Source: Nematopogon swammerdamellus (taxonomy: Eukaryota > Arthropoda > Insecta > Lepidoptera > Adelidae). From it: DNA of 64,000 bases. Numbering within the stretch: position 1 is the first letter of the stretch; every line of letters starts with the position of its first letter. Below the pieces are notes generated by a model that saw only the letters and a program-made list of their open reading frames with translations, did not search any database and was not told the DNA's origin. Where the stretch lies: contig OX336355.1 in assembly GCA_946902875.1 (NCBI GenBank), positions 15,967,347 through 16,031,346 of the forward strand, written 5' to 3'. Of this stretch, positions 1-11,775 are shown one piece after another. The position numbers were made by a program, and so were the translations under genes.

Positions 1-75
1 GTAATGGTCGAAATAGTAGTTCTGGATTCAGGTCATGAATATCTTAGTGAGGAGCTAAGTTTGCATGGAGGGACT

Positions 76-215
76 ATTTTTTTTAATTTTTTTTTTATTG
101 CTACCGAACTGGTTGGCTCTGTCCGAGGTCGCAACCTCAGGCGCAGCCAATTTCACCCCCGAGGAGGTGCCAGTCCGGCTTGGAGGTGGACTAATGTTGT
201 TGCGGCATCTTTTTA
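76..215 (-). mobile_element. 3' end of LINE family L5
   Basis: Reading minus, CCACCTCCAAGCCGGACTGG, CACCTCCTCGGGGGTGAAAT and GAGCCAACCAGTTCGGTAGC end in an A-rich tail, matching 46729-46853. The rest of 1-75 is not recognised. Confidence 0.75.
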
Positions 216-3200
216 TGTATTGGTCCGCCCAAACCCTACAAATAATATAGATATAATAATTTTATACGACTAATAGACTAATATCTCACAGAATCTGTTC
301 GGTGGCCAACGTAAACAAGAAGAAAGAAGAAATTGCTCAATTAATTTCATCATGGACAGTGCTGGGTGTATGAAGACGCACCGTGGACGTTTCACCAAAG
401 TATTCTTCAAGTCATTTGGAGTAAAAAACCTAGATTCTAGACTCTCAATATTGACTCTATAATTTTTCCCTAATATTTTTTTAATAATTAAATGTCAATC
501 TGTATAACGCAATATTTAGTATGCAATTGTTTGAAAGGTTCCAATGACATCGAGATAATGACGCAAGAAAAACCATTCTTCGAAGCGCCCCAATCTGACA
601 ATCTTGAAAATAACTACATACACGAACATTTGAAACTCCATTAAACATCGAATAGAAATAAAAAGTGACTTGAATAGTAATGACGGAGAAGAATTCAATG
701 GAAGTCGGCATCTTTTTTCTAACGCAGTGTTGCCACCTGACGGACGCGAACGTTCTTACTCCGCATGCGCAATTTGCCCACACATAGTTGGCACGCCTGC
801 TGAATTGACAAGTTAAAAAAATGTCGGTTTACCTCAAATTGCATCTTATTTTCTAATTGTCGAGAAATTGTACTAAGTAGTAGAAATAAGTAGTAGGTAG
901 ACTAATCAAAATTTAAAGATTCTGGACCTTATTTTGATATAATATTGTTAAACCAGCATTGCCATAGCCAATCATAAATAGACAATTTTGAATGACGATG
1001 TAATCTAAAGTGCATAACAGAATGCATCGACACAAGTAAAACCTACAAAATAGACCATAAAATCCACAATAGTGATTCCCTAGCGGTTAAAGTAGTATCT
1101 ATAGTAGAATAATAAACCTACTTAGACAATATCAAAGGCGGACATCACAACACGAATACAAAGTCCACCACAATAGCCCACAGAAATGCAGAAGCAGAAG
1201 TAATTAAGCCGGTATCTAGGTAACTATGTCCCACAGAAGTCAGTTAAAAATCACTGAAATAGAACTCCGGCAGTTAAAAAACCATAAAAACTTAACAGCA
1301 CACGAACTAATCGCTTTTGCTCGAGACGATCCTGGCTAATGCGGCGATGGAACTGAATCTGGTGAAATTTATAACTATGAAGAAAGTAATCATTTAAATG
1401 TCCCCGAGAAATACCACCGTTCGGAAAAAGTGGCTGGTACAGATGTGGAGCTCTTTAGGATTTCGGAAGAGACATTATCAACTGTGAAGTGAACATTCGC
1501 AGAAATGTTTTAATTTCAAGAACTTCAGAAAACAGTTTCTGGGAATGATAAAAATTCAATTATTATGGCTCGTATACATATACTAATATTATTTAGCATT
1601 AGCCTTAAATTTTTTAGGTCAGAATTTCCGCAAATTTTGTCATCTTTAATTAAAATGTATGCGTATTTACAAAACAAAACAAATTTGCCTTATTTTATTA
1701 TAACACGATTAAGTATTTCCACATTAAATTTACTTACTCCACTGTAGAGTACCGACGAAACCCTAAGTTTTTTCTTCACAGAAAACTAAAGAATCCGTTA
1801 TTTTAAATCAGTGGCGTCTAAATAGCCAAAGTCGTGTATCCCAGACATAAGGAAGCACAGCGGAGATGTTACTTCGGAAACTGAAATTTTTGACATTCCC
1901 GGCCACGATATGGGTCAAGAAATGATAAATGTGACTGGAGCTTGTATTCACAAGTTGGTACATATTGTGGGCGTTGCTGTGATGTGATCTAGTTTTGTAA
2001 CATTCGTAGACAAACGTAGATGGTTTACGATTTTTTGACTGATTACAATGATGAATGTGAAATAGTTTTAGTTGGATATCACAGAGTTTTTAAATCCGCT
2101 GAATCTTTTAGCTTTCTTTTTGCTTTCTTGTATTCAAATATGATTTAAAGCAACATAAATATTGCATGATAGATGGGAAAAATTGTGTCTTCATGTTTTC
2201 CACCAAAGCTTTCATCATTTTGCTTTCTATTTTAAAAGAAGCTTTATATCTTCGAAATCTCTCCCGTCCAATAATAAGCGATACTTCTTCCGATGTTCTC
2301 GTGTTTAAAAACAAAACATATCATTTCACGTCCACGAGTGAGGAATGGAGAAAAATCACACGTCGCTAACATCGTCGTATTTGAGACTTTGCTTTCAATG
2401 TAGACGTTTCATATGACTATTTTAACTTTCGACAATTTGGCGGAGATTGAATTTTTTTGTAATTAACCAACTTTCGTTAAGTGATTGATAAGAAAATTGC
2501 AGAAGATTTCACATACACGAATGTACAATAAAAGGGATTCAAGAACTGAAAAGTACACAAAAACAAGACAGTCGAAAGATTAAGATATCCTTCATGAATT
2601 ACATTCCTAAGCTTAGGCATGGTTAGGATCACAAAGAAAATATTCCTAATGATCAATGTTATCAATATGTGTGAAAGAAAACAAAATTCATTCGTATATC
2701 CCGGCGTAAATATATATTCTTAACCCCAGAATGCCCCATGTATCTCGGAAATTTGTCAAATCCCCCATTAGCATTTGCTGGACCCATACATTATATTGAC
2801 TTACGAGCTGGAAATTTTACACGGAATACAACCCATATTTACATTTCGATCAGAACGAATACGCTTTAGCTTGATGGAAATAAGGATTGTAATTGCGTGG
2901 TAGGAGTTGGTGAGATGGTTGGTTTGAGAAAGTGTAAATAATGTCAAATTAGATGTAAAATCAGCAAATTGTGAATTTATATCTTGTCACTGATTAATGT
3001 CATTGGAGTGGACAAGGTTGGATGCAACAGATGTTTGGATATCGGCGTGTGTTTAGAGAACTGCAGATTTCATTGCGATCTTAATTTTATTAATAACTTC
3101 AACGATGTTGGCGTTTGATGGAAGGGGGCCTGGAAAGATGTTTGCTTATTGGTGGTCCTACTTATTGGTGGTCCTGACATAAGTGTTACTCGGAACAGCA

Positions 3201-3589
3201 AAAAGTATAGCCGATTCTATATTGGTGTCTCTTTAAGATTATTATAATTTTAGTTAAATTAAAATACAGCCGGATCGCTTTGTCACACGAATGTGGTGAT
3301 TTGAAAGATTTTAATGCTATGTACACACTTAATTGTAATATTTTTTGTTTTGTATTTACCTACTGTTTATTAAGAGCTAAGCGCTTATTGGCTAGGCTTA
3401 AAAATATCACCAACGTGTCCCTAGGAATCTTTGGCTAGGATAGGCACATTAAGCTGCGCCTAGGCCGTTTTCACTGAAGTGAATTGAAATAATAATTATT
3501 AGATGTAATTATTATTCTTCATGTAATAAATTCCTCCTCCATTCGCTTGCACTACCCATACTTCTTTCTCTGTAGTTTATTCCTCATCG
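216..3589. other. No recognised element
   Basis: AT-rich DNA with only short open frames. I see no splice-bounded exon, LINE motif, TIR or SINE body. Confidence 0.5.
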
Positions 3590-3720
3590 CCCAAAGGTTG
3601 ACTGAAAGAAATCACTTGCAGTGATAAGTCCGCCTTTACGCACTCCTGTATTTTTTTTTCTACTCGTGTACTGTTCTTCTTTCCATTGTGTGCAATAAAG
3701 ATTATATTCTATTCTATTAA
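3590..3720 (+). mobile_element. Jockey-like LINE 3' tail
   Basis: GGTTGACTGAAAGAAATC and GATAAGTCCGCCTTTACGCA are followed by GTGCAATAAAGATTATATTC. This is the 3' end form common in insect LINEs. Relatives are at 35838-35965 (minus), 36665-36740 and 42790-42840. Confidence 0.6.
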
Positions 3721-3894
3721 ATTCACTAAGTTGAAATAAAGATTTTCTATTTTTCTATTTTTTTTTTTAATTTGAAAAACGTTTTTGTTCTTAATGCATT
3801 TTCGTAAATTGTATTGTATGTTTATTAATCGCTCATATAGCAGTTAGACTGCACTCGAACTTGTCACAAATTTGTTCTATCCCTTACTTACATC

Positions 3895-4165
3895 AAAATC
3901 AACAACAGCTGCCGCGCGAATCTCACAAAAGCACGGGATTTGAACCACATGCCGCCTGTATGTAGGCGCGGCTGGGCGCTTTTTCTCTGTTTTCTTCGTC
4001 TCCGCGCTATTTCTGTTCGTCTCGAGATATTATTTTCAGTCAAAACAGCAATAATATGTATTTTAATCTCGGGCGCAGCGCGCAGGTGCAGCAGATGTGG
4101 TTCGCGGTCGGTTCGGTTTGCGCGTGCGCCGCCGCGCGCCGTTGGGATGTGCTTCCTTTTTCGAT
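3895..4165. other. GC-rich island without a recognised gene
   Basis: GCCGCGCGAATCTCACAAAA through GCGCGTGCGCCGCCGCGCGC is sharply GC-rich. A plus frame is open at 3940-4200, but its peptide is unlike any family I know. Confidence 0.4.
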
Positions 4166-4189
4166 TCTCCTGTCTAATTACCAGGGATC

Positions 4190-4905
4190 GGAATAGGTAG
4201 AGTGTAAATACCTAATGTTAGAGAGAAGACATAACATGGAGTAGTTAAAACCACCTCTTTCGGGAATTCCGGAATTTGAAAAATATTTCCTGGTAGTGAC
4301 TATAGTTAGTAACTTGTGACACTTGTAACATTCTGTTATGTATATACAATACAATACTAATTATACATGCATACATAGCGTCACGCCTGTTTCCCGGTGG
4401 GGTAGGCAGAGACAACGGATCTCCGCGTGCCACGATCCTGAATTCCTGACACACCTCTGCCGGCTCTTCCACTCCTATAATGTTCTTCATGCATGCTCGT
4501 CGGTTACGGGTACTACGCACTGGACCCTTTTTGAGCACATGCCCGATCTGGTCCAGGTACGTTCGTCTAGGGCGACCCTTCCCGGCTCTTCCACTCACAT
4601 TTGCTTGATAAATTTCTTTCGTTAGTCTCCTATCATCCATTCTTCCAACATGACCGAACAATATATATACATAAATAATACAATTCCAATTTTTTTTTTA
4701 GTTTTTTAAATTTTTATCAAAGTTGGGTTTTTGCTGGTTACGCCAATTAGCCTTTCTGCCATCGATATAAATATTTAGAATTTTCACTACGACTACGAGG
4801 AAATATTTTTCCGGTAGTGGAAATAATCAATAGGCATATAAATATTTTAGAGGTGGTTTTAACCACTGCATGTTATGTCTTCTCGCCAACATTAGGTATG
4901 TGGGC
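4190..4905 (-). mobile_element. TIR element carrying a LINE C-terminal fragment (copy 1)
   Basis: The left part shows GTGTAAATACCTAATGTTAG and CATAACATGGAGTAGTTAAA, and the right part the inverse ATGTTATGTCTTCTCGCCAA followed by CATTAGGTATG. The segment ACTTGTGACACTTGTAAC at 4312 is the inverse of ATGTTACAAGTGTCAAAG in copy 2, which fixes the relative orientation. The interior holds a different LINE fragment. Confidence 0.7.
4376..4662 (-). pseudogene. LINE reverse transcriptase C-terminal fragment and 3' end
   Basis: On the minus strand the frame begins MFGHVGRMDDRRLTKEIY, continues GRAGKGRPRRTYLDQIGHV, and ends within about 95 codons. GHV-RMDD and GKGRPRRT are LINE C-terminus hallmarks. 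The 3' end has the ATCCGTTGTCTCTGCC and CCCCACCGGGAAACAGGCGT segment, then CATA repeats. Related 3' ends lie at 27590-27720 and 50478-50525. Bases upstream of 4662 are unrelated, so it is truncated. Confidence 0.75.
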
Positions 4906-4915
4906 CAAACATTTA

Positions 4916-5231
4916 TCAGCCTCGGCAGCTCAGTGGTGCCAGTACTTGGATGGGTGACCGCTCGACCGTTGGAGGCTGACCGTGGTTCGGATTCCACGTT
5001 AAACTGTAGGTCCATTCCCTTCTTAGTTCTTACCTCCCTAGGTGGTAGGGTTTACCCCGGCCGGGTTGGTCGAAACGGCTATGTAAATAGTTCGTGTTTT
5101 CCGTCCAGTTCAGTGTAGCCGACATGAAATGAAGGGAAGAACTGACATTGCACCTAGTTCACCCGGTGTTATGGGCTGACATCACGGATGTTGTAGGTGA
5201 CGTAGCCAACCGTATCAGTTTCCATAAAAAA
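4916..5231 (+). mobile_element. SINE-A with deletion in the 5S block
   Basis: It starts TCAGCCTCGGCAGCTCAGTG, jumps to CAGTACTTGGATGGGTGACC, then B-box, core and ATGAAATGAAGG tail variant, with an A-run at 5226. The GGTACCACCG arm is deleted. Confidence 0.85.
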
Positions 5232-5379
5232 GGTATGCTCTATCTACCCATAACGATCCTTGCTAATTACTTAGTTCAGATCAGAAGACACAAGAGAGAC
5301 ACCTTACTCAGAAGATACAGCTGGATAGTCAGAATCTTTAAGATTTTAACCAGTAGACTTTTGAGACCGTGAGTCGCCC

Positions 5380-5645
5380 GGTACCTACTTGTAAAGAAAA
5401 GAATAGGCCAACTGCGTCTCTCCTCGTGCATCCTGCATGTCGTAAAAGGCAACTAAGGAATGAGAACAAGACGCCGCGCTAAAGGGAGACAGGATAGCTA
5501 CCGCTCACCTTCGGTATTTCCAGTCATTCAGTAGGTATGTTATGTTTGGTTAGGTTGGGTTGTCTGTACTGTCTTGTCTTAGTTCTTGCATCACAACACC
5601 GATTAAGGCACGGCATACTCCGATTGTCGACATACAGCGCGCTAA
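5380..5645 (+). mobile_element. GTG element, internally rearranged
   Basis: The left part has GCATGTCGTAAAAGGCAACT and the right part ACAACACCGATTAAGGCACG, with GATTGTCGACATACAGCGCG. An unrelated stretch with TTAGGTTGGGTTG replaces the middle. Confidence 0.6.
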
Positions 5646-5648
5646 TAT

Positions 5649-5830
5649 GCATTTTTTTTTATTGAAAGCACGACATTTTATGTGCTGATCCAGCCATAAG
5701 GTGTCTGACGAAGACGCCCATGGACATTCGGTCGTATGCGGGGGTTGCGAATGCCATGCCGGCCTGACAGGTACCTATTCACACCACTCTTGAAGGACCC
5801 GAGACCTGTGCTTGGGGGGAAATATGTGTA
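5649..5830 (-). pseudogene. LINE C-terminus and 3' end (family L8)
   Basis: The minus frame reads GSFKSGVNRYLSGRHGIRNP, then RIRPNVHGRLRQTPYGWIST and a stop, followed by an A-rich tail. FKSGVNRYL is a LINE ORF2 end. Related copies are at 22662-22815 and 62880-63132. Confidence 0.7.
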
Positions 5831-6239
5831 GTATAAATTTGTACATCATTTATACACTCATAAATCATTGCACATAAGCATGCAACATGCACCTAATTTG
5901 AATTCACACCATTGCAGTTATTATAATTTTTTCTGCAAAAGGAACAATTATTTAACCTACCTCCTGTCGTGACTTCAGCCAGGGAATGCAAATCAGTTTT
6001 GCACATTCACACTGCGAAAGTTATACCACGTTAAGCAGCGTACAGACTGGTGCAACAATGTAACAAATCAAATCAAATAATCAACTCAAATGTAATAGTG
6101 TATTTTATTCAGAAACAAATCCCAAAACACACGTACAAAAATTCAAAATATAATTAAAATAAAAAAATATACAATTAAATAATTATGCCATTATGACAAG
6201 TAAATAAAAATGTATGTTACATTTAATTTAAAATTTGTT

Positions 6240-6480
6240 ACAAGGTGACACACGTTGTAACAAACTTTCATGGTCTGGACGTCTTTCGCGCACGAACCGC
6301 GCCCTTGCCGCGCACGCCACGCTACGTACTAGTCATGTCTCATGTCATTACAATTCGTGCGTAGAGCGACGACGACGGTTTCGGACTTACACAAAGAGGC
6401 GAAACGGGTGCGCGCGCACGAAAGGTTCGTAATAAATTCGCGGTTCGGGTGCGCGATTCGTTCGGATCCAGACTGGTTTA
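6240..6480. other. GC-rich island without a recognised gene
   Basis: CGCGCACGAACCGCGCCCTT to GGGTGCGCGATTCG is GC- and CpG-rich. It is bordered by AT-rich DNA on the left and an L6 LINE end on the right. Confidence 0.4.
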
Positions 6481-6490
6481 ACACGTGTAG

Positions 6491-6664
6491 ATTTTTTTAA
6501 ATGTAAACCAACATGTGTGGCTGTGCCGAGAGACCTCGCAGTCGACAGAGCCAAAAACACCTCTCCTCGCGAAACCACGCTCACAGTGACGCCAATGACG
6601 CCATGCCAGCAGAATTGCGGACTGTTGTCAGGCTGTCTAGCCCGTTGACATGACGGCGTTTGAA
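6491..6664 (-). mobile_element. 3' end of LINE family L6
   Basis: Reading minus, CAACGGGCTAGACAGCCTGA, TGCTGGCATGGCGTCA and GTTTCGCGAGGAGAGGTG, with end CACAGCCACACATGTTGG and TTTACAT, match 48755-48910. No coding frame is left. Confidence 0.75.
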
Positions 6665-6999
6665 GAAACAATGTTACATTGCACCAGTGTGTACGCGGTT
6701 TTAGAAGCTGATCTAAGCGCAGCGTGGTGGGTAAGTGTGATAGTGTGAGAGAGTGGGATGCGAAAGTGAGTGAGTGTTGGTGTGAAAGATAGAATGTGCA
6801 TTGAATACACCGATACGTTCCCACGGACCTTCAACGATTTGCCGACACCATCTGTGAGCGTTCGACGTTGTAAATTTTTCTGCAGTTGAATGACATTTTT
6901 TATGATATGATAAACAATGTCTTCTCTAACAAAAATGGCATTTAATTTTATTCTACATAAAATATATTATGCGACATGAAACCTAAGAGAAATATTTCC

Positions 7000-7680
7000 T
7001 TTTTTTTTATGGAAACTGACAAGCTTGGCTACATCACCTACTTACTACATCCGTGATGCAAGCCCATAAAACCTTTGTTAACTAGGTGCCATGTCAGTGC
7101 TTCCCTTCGGTCGTGCCGGCTACACTGAACTGGACGGAAAGCACGAACTATTTACATAGCCGTTTCAATCGACCTTTCGTTCAGTGGGGTGGTATCAACC
7201 CGGGCGGGTTAAACACTGCCACCTAGGAAGGTATAAGAAGGTAAGATACCTACATGGTTTTACGTGGAATCCGAAGTTAGCCTCCAACGGTCGAGCGGTC
7301 ACCCATCCAAGTACTGACCGCGCCCTGTTTCTACCTACATACTTAAAACTGAACGACCCTTCCCGTGCCCCTTACAAGGTGGTAGGCTCAAATTGTAGCG
7401 CACTGGGTTGGTACCACCGTACTGGATGTAAGATGGCCGCATAGCATCCTCGACCTCGGTTGCGTTATCCTCTAGTCCTGTATAGCCAGCAATCCAGGGA
7501 AGTGTCCGGTATGGCGCCTACCTCTCGGAGGTGATATTGGCTGGTCGGAGCATGTGCTTTGGCCCCTCCGACTCAACCATCCATATCGGATTAAATAAAA
7601 AAATTAAAAAAGTTGTGCTTTATGATCACAACCGACAGTCGACCGACCGCACCACTGAGCTAACGAAGCGATGCTGACAA
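7000..7680 (-). mobile_element. SINE-A interrupted by SINE-B
   Basis: On the minus strand the head (7680-7613, A-box part and GGTCGACTGTCGGTTG) and the rest (7327-7000, from the 5S box C on) flank a plus-strand SINE-B at 7328-7612. The break falls inside the 5S-like block. Confidence 0.8.
7328..7612 (+). mobile_element. SINE-B, headless, nested in SINE-A
   Basis: It begins near AAAACTG, carries GGTGGTAGGCTCAAATTGTA, GGGTTGGTACCACCGTACTG and GATGTAAGATGGCCGCATAG, and ends GACTCAACCATCCATATCGG, ATTAAATAAAAAAATT. It is younger than the SINE-A it interrupts. Confidence 0.85.
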
Positions 7681-7867
7681 CGCGTACATTCTAAGTATGC
7701 AATGTCTACAGAATCTCTGCAAATGAACAATAACGGTCGCAATTAACAGGGTTTTTTTTTTACATCATCGTCTCTACTGTTGAAGATAGCATTTAGGCAA
7801 CTTATTAAAGCTGCTATTCGTGCGAAAAAGAAACTTCAGAAAAGTTTTTTTAGCAACTATTCGCTAA

Positions 7868-7902
7868 AATTTCTCATTAGCGAAGTCCCGAGCAAAAGCT
7901 AG
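7868..7902 (+). mobile_element. Helitron-like 3' terminus
   Basis: AGCGAAGTCCCGAGCAAAAG, then CTAG, resembles the 9.7 kb element's end. No other part is seen. Confidence 0.35.
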
Positions 7903-7919
7903 ACGGAAATAAAATATAC

Positions 7920-8040
7920 GTTTCAATCAAATCAAAATATACTTTATTGTACACAAGTTTAAAAATAACACAAAAAACGAGTTTAATGCTTTACTTACGG
8001 CATTATTTACAAACTAACCTTTGGGATGTGGGAGATAGGG
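7920..8040 (-). mobile_element. Probable LINE 3' tail
   Basis: Minus strand TTGTACACAATAAAGTATAT, then TTTGATTTGATTG, has the shape of a jockey-like 3' end with an AATAAA signal. It lies directly upstream of the L6 copy in opposite orientation. Confidence 0.4.
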
Positions 8041-8117
8041 GGCGGAAAATGCAAGCATAATATAAACGATATAGTATAGACTCTAGAAAATTTAATAAGT
8101 GAGAATGACAAATTAGA

Positions 8118-8403
8118 ATTGACATTGGGATTTTGAGAACACATCGGTTCTCAAAATCGTTTCTTTGTCGCACCGTTAGGGTGTGGAACTGTCTCACGGC
8201 GAGTGTGTTTCCCGAATCCTTTAATCTGGGTGGGTGTCTTCAAACGTCGTATCAACGGGCTAGACAGCCTAGCAACAGTCCGTAAATCTGCTGGCATGGC
8301 GCCTCACTGAGCGTGGTTTCGCGAGGAGAGGGGTTTTTGGCTCGTCGACTGTATCATTGGTCCCTCGACACAGCCACCCATGTTGGCTTACATAAAAAAA
8401 AAA
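8118..8403 (+). pseudogene. LINE C-terminus and 3' end (family L6)
   Basis: The frame FLCRTVRVWNCLTASVFPES followed by FNLG is the common LINE C-terminal motif (R-VWN-LPA-VFP). A 4-base GGGT duplication near 8230 breaks the frame relative to the 48.7 kb copy. The end is GACACAGCCACCCATGTTGG, then TTACATAAAAA. Confidence 0.75.
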
Positions 8404-8554
8404 CAAATTGAATACTCAAACTAAACTAATGAATAACTAGTATAGATGAAACTTTAGAACTGAAAAGTTGTTGCGGAAAACAAACAATGAAAAAGATACT
8501 TCAGGATCAAAGTCGGTTTTATTGAATATTTTCCTTTCTATGAAACACATTTCT

Positions 8555-8842
8555 GTCAGCCTCAGTAGCTCAGTGGTGCGGTCGGTCGACTGTTGTTAAG
8601 CAACCATGAGCGCGGTCAGTACTTGGATGGGTGACCGCTCGACCGTTGGAGTAGTACTGAGTAGTAGAGTACTGGACTGGAGTAGTAGAGAGTAAAACTG
8701 TAGGTCCCTTCCCTTCTTACCTTACTAGGTGGTAGGTAGGGTTTATCCCGCCCGGGCTGATACCACCGCACTGAATGAAACGTCGGACATCACGGATGTT
8801 GTACTTGATGTAGCCAACCGTGTCAGTTTCCATAAAAAAAAA
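8555..8842 (+). mobile_element. SINE-A with internal deletion
   Basis: The head is complete with GTTAAGCAACCATGAGCGCG in the 5S block. A local TAGTACTGAGTAGTAGAGTA expansion replaces the B-box region. The body jumps from AACGTCGG to ACATCACGGATGTTG. Confidence 0.8.
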
Positions 8843-9654
8843 GAAATATTATAGAGAACAATGAAGAAAAAGATTTAAAATTCCCATGGTTTCTGAATTT
8901 TGCAAAAATGTCTTCGATCATAATAAGAAAGAGCATTTGACGATTGGCTTCGCTTCATATTTTCATATAAATTCTTACACATTAGCTGAATAAAAATAAG
9001 ATAATCTTAAAGAATTATTTAAAAAGTATGCATTTCCTAATAAATAAAAGTTTCTACGGGTGGGCGACCGGCGACCGACGACGACGACGACGGCCGTGTA
9101 ACGTCCGTCAATATATGAATATTCTTATAACTCGAGAACCACTTTATCGATTTACATACGATTTTCACTGTTACATTCTGCCACTTCTCAAGATGGTTTT
9201 CGGCTATAAATTATAACGCTACATCATCTGCGGCCTGAGCTGTGAGCAAAATGTTAAAACGCTAAACACGCGAAACGAAACCGCCGACAAAAGCTATAAA
9301 TAGTCTGTCATACTTCATACGGTCGGAATAGAAAACCATATTGCAAAACTTTATCCATGGCCAAACTCCTCATACTAATGTTTACTTGCATTCATATCGA
9401 GAAATCTAAAAGCTCCAAGGTTTTTTGCTTTTGTTAGTTTAGGGTAAGGTTTTTATGTGTGTTTACGTTTGACAACACATCGGGTGTCGGATTTCTAGCA
9501 GTTTGACGACTTTTTCTCACCGAACGACATTTTGGTTTTATTGTGATCAATATAGCTACGGCTGTCGAGATAGATAAGATCTGCTGACACGGTACTTCTC
9601 TGACCGCCGTTTTGTGATGCGTGGTTAATTTGTCTGCATCAATTTATGTCATAA

Positions 9655-10043
9655 TCAATACTAATAAATAATAAATCTGTAAGGGATGGTCATGGAATAG
9701 GTTACTTTATTTTATGAGATATTGCGTTTGTAGACTCTATGTATGACAAAGAGAATGTATGATACTAAAACGAAATTGACGATATTTAGAAATCTTTTCC
9801 GTATGTATGTGTGTTCCTCCCTCTCTTAAAGCGATCATCCGAATTCTATGAAACTTAGTACAAGTACATTTAATTATACGTGACACAGGATAGGCTAAAT
9901 AAAATTCAGTTCCGGGTACACTAAGATGTGGCTCTCATACAAACCGAATTGTTCCGCGCGCCGAAATAAAGGTAGAGTAGCTTACTTACTTTCTTCTATT
10001 TAAATACGAATTTCACGCGAGCAAAGCCGCGGGCAAAAGCTAG
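9655..10043 (+). mobile_element. Helitron-like element, second family
   Basis: It begins A|TCAATACTAATAAAT, contains TCTGTAAGGGATGG, AAACTTAGTACAAGTACATT and GTTCCGCGCGCCGAAATAAA, and ends CGCGAGCAAAGCCGCG hairpin, GGCAAAAGCTAG|T. TC start, hairpin and CTAG end between A and T are Helitron hallmarks. Confidence 0.75.
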
Positions 10044-10044
10044 T

Positions 10045-10925
10045 ATGACTAATTATAACATCATTACTATTTAAGTCTCTTCTTCTTCAAAACACTGAAA
10101 GAATTCTAATGGGGGTTTCCAAATAGCTTGATTCTTGGGCAAGGTTTTGGGCTCTTGCACTCGTGCGAAGCCGGGACGGACGGGGGTCGACAGGGAACTA
10201 TAAATCCCCGTATTTGTATTATTATCCATCATCGATAGGGCAACCCGGTCTTAAGTACTAAGTCTTACATATTTCGAACATTTACGAATGCTACATCATT
10301 ATTATCACAGAAGGAGCTACAAAGCAAACATTTTACCACCATTTAGAAACATGCCCTTCAAAACATCTTTGTTTGGCCTCCGAGACCAGTTCCCAAGTTA
10401 CGCACGAGACAGACAGACGGACCGACGAACGGCAACAGAGGGAGTTAATATTTACACAGAGTACGAAAATAAAGTAAAAAGACTTCACGCCGATGGTTTT
10501 ATGAGCTCGCCAACATGAGTCGGTTTCTACACATACGTATATGTTGTGTATGTGTATGGAAATCTCTTTTGGATCAGCTTGAAGTGAATCAAGATCTTCT
10601 GTTTTCTTATTTATTTCTTATTTTATTTAGCACTTCTTTCGTCGCGCGTCTGCTGGGTTTTGTTTTTGACACATCACTACGTCTTTCGTCGTTACGTCCT
10701 TCTTTTGCAACTCAATTTGTCTGTTTGATCGAACTTTTATTACTTTTAATTAAGTTTATTTCCTCTATAGTTTAGTTTGGAATTATTACTTTGCAAACGA
10801 GCATCTTAATAGATTCGATAGCGTCTTGTAGATTTATCGAAGAAAAAAAAGATTTACCTGTTTTTACTACATCACCTGCTGCATCCATACCAACATGTCA
10901 GCCCATTGTATCAATTTCATCCATC
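10045..10925. other. No recognised element
   Basis: A plus frame at 10515-10775 encodes a hydrophobic peptide, but the DNA is T-rich and no donor with the phase needed for the FGFR exon was seen. Confidence 0.4.
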
Positions 10926-10929
10926 CCAT

Positions 10930-11245
10930 CCCAATAGTGATCCCAACCATCTCCTTAAGCTCAGAAGGAACATAGCCCTCGTGCCCTACATTTTCTTAAC
11001 TTTAAATGGAAAAATGGTAACCCGCTTTTCCTACAGTTGTTTGATTGTTATGTTCAGAATAACAACCAGAGGGCCAGGACACACCTTCTCCAACCGCTCC
11101 TGCATTATCAAATCTAAAGCTGAGTTTTCTTTAAGAAGAACTATTCATATGTCAAACAAGTTACCAAAGGAGGCAGAGTTGACGTTTTTGATAGCCTAGG
11201 TAAATTTAAGAGGTTTGTTATATATAACTTATCTCTATAAATTAC
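10930..11245 (+). pseudogene. Degraded LINE C-terminus
   Basis: The frame ends FSLRRTIHMSNKLPKEAEL and then, one base shifted, DVFDSLGKFKRFVIYNLSL. This is the RT-ORF end pattern (RTI-WN-LP, then FK-F). A frameshift near 11180 splits it. The clade is unknown. Confidence 0.5.
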
Positions 11246-11529
11246 ACGCGTTAGTTGAGTTAGATTAGTAAACGAGTTAGGATATCCTATAAGGTTTACT
11301 AGATAAATGTGTAAATAAAGTCCTGATTTCCTTTTGACTGCCAGGGTTGTGAAGATGTGGAGTTGCAGAGCAAAAGTTGTTGGGTTTCAAATCTGAGAAT
11401 ACTTTCATCATTACGGTTAAACTTTCCAAGTTTCTTAAGGCTCCATAGAAGGTAAAATTCTGGTCTTTCGGAGAGATGTACCATCAATTTTACTTGCATG
11501 ATATATTTTAAAATATTATTTAAAACTTA

Positions 11530-11775
11530 TTCAATTTCAAATTCAAATTAAAATTCAAGATTTTTATTTGCAAACAAATACCTAAAACAGAAAACATAAA
11601 AGAAAAACAAAATACACGATAAAAACAGAAATAATTAAATACTCATAACAAAAAAAGAACATTAAGACAAATACTATACAACACATTGTTCGCAAAAAGG
11701 ATGCGGCACACCTCTTATTCCTATGGCGGTGAACCATAAGAACGCTGATTTTAAGCCTAACCCTAACACTTCATC
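11530..11775 (-). mobile_element. LINE 3' tail (AAAATCAGCG family)
   Basis: The minus strand reads GGTTAGGCTTAAAATCAGCG and later runs into TTGAATTTGAAATTG. The same two blocks occur in the same order at 19170-19320 on the plus strand, so both are one family. Confidence 0.6.

Noticed and set aside
6387..6824. 145-codon minus open frame
   Set aside because: It overlaps an L6 LINE 3' end in a frame that is not the LINE's.
10515..10775. Possible FGFR signal-peptide exon (hydrophobic frame)
   Set aside because: T-rich composition explains the hydrophobicity, and no donor of the required phase was seen.
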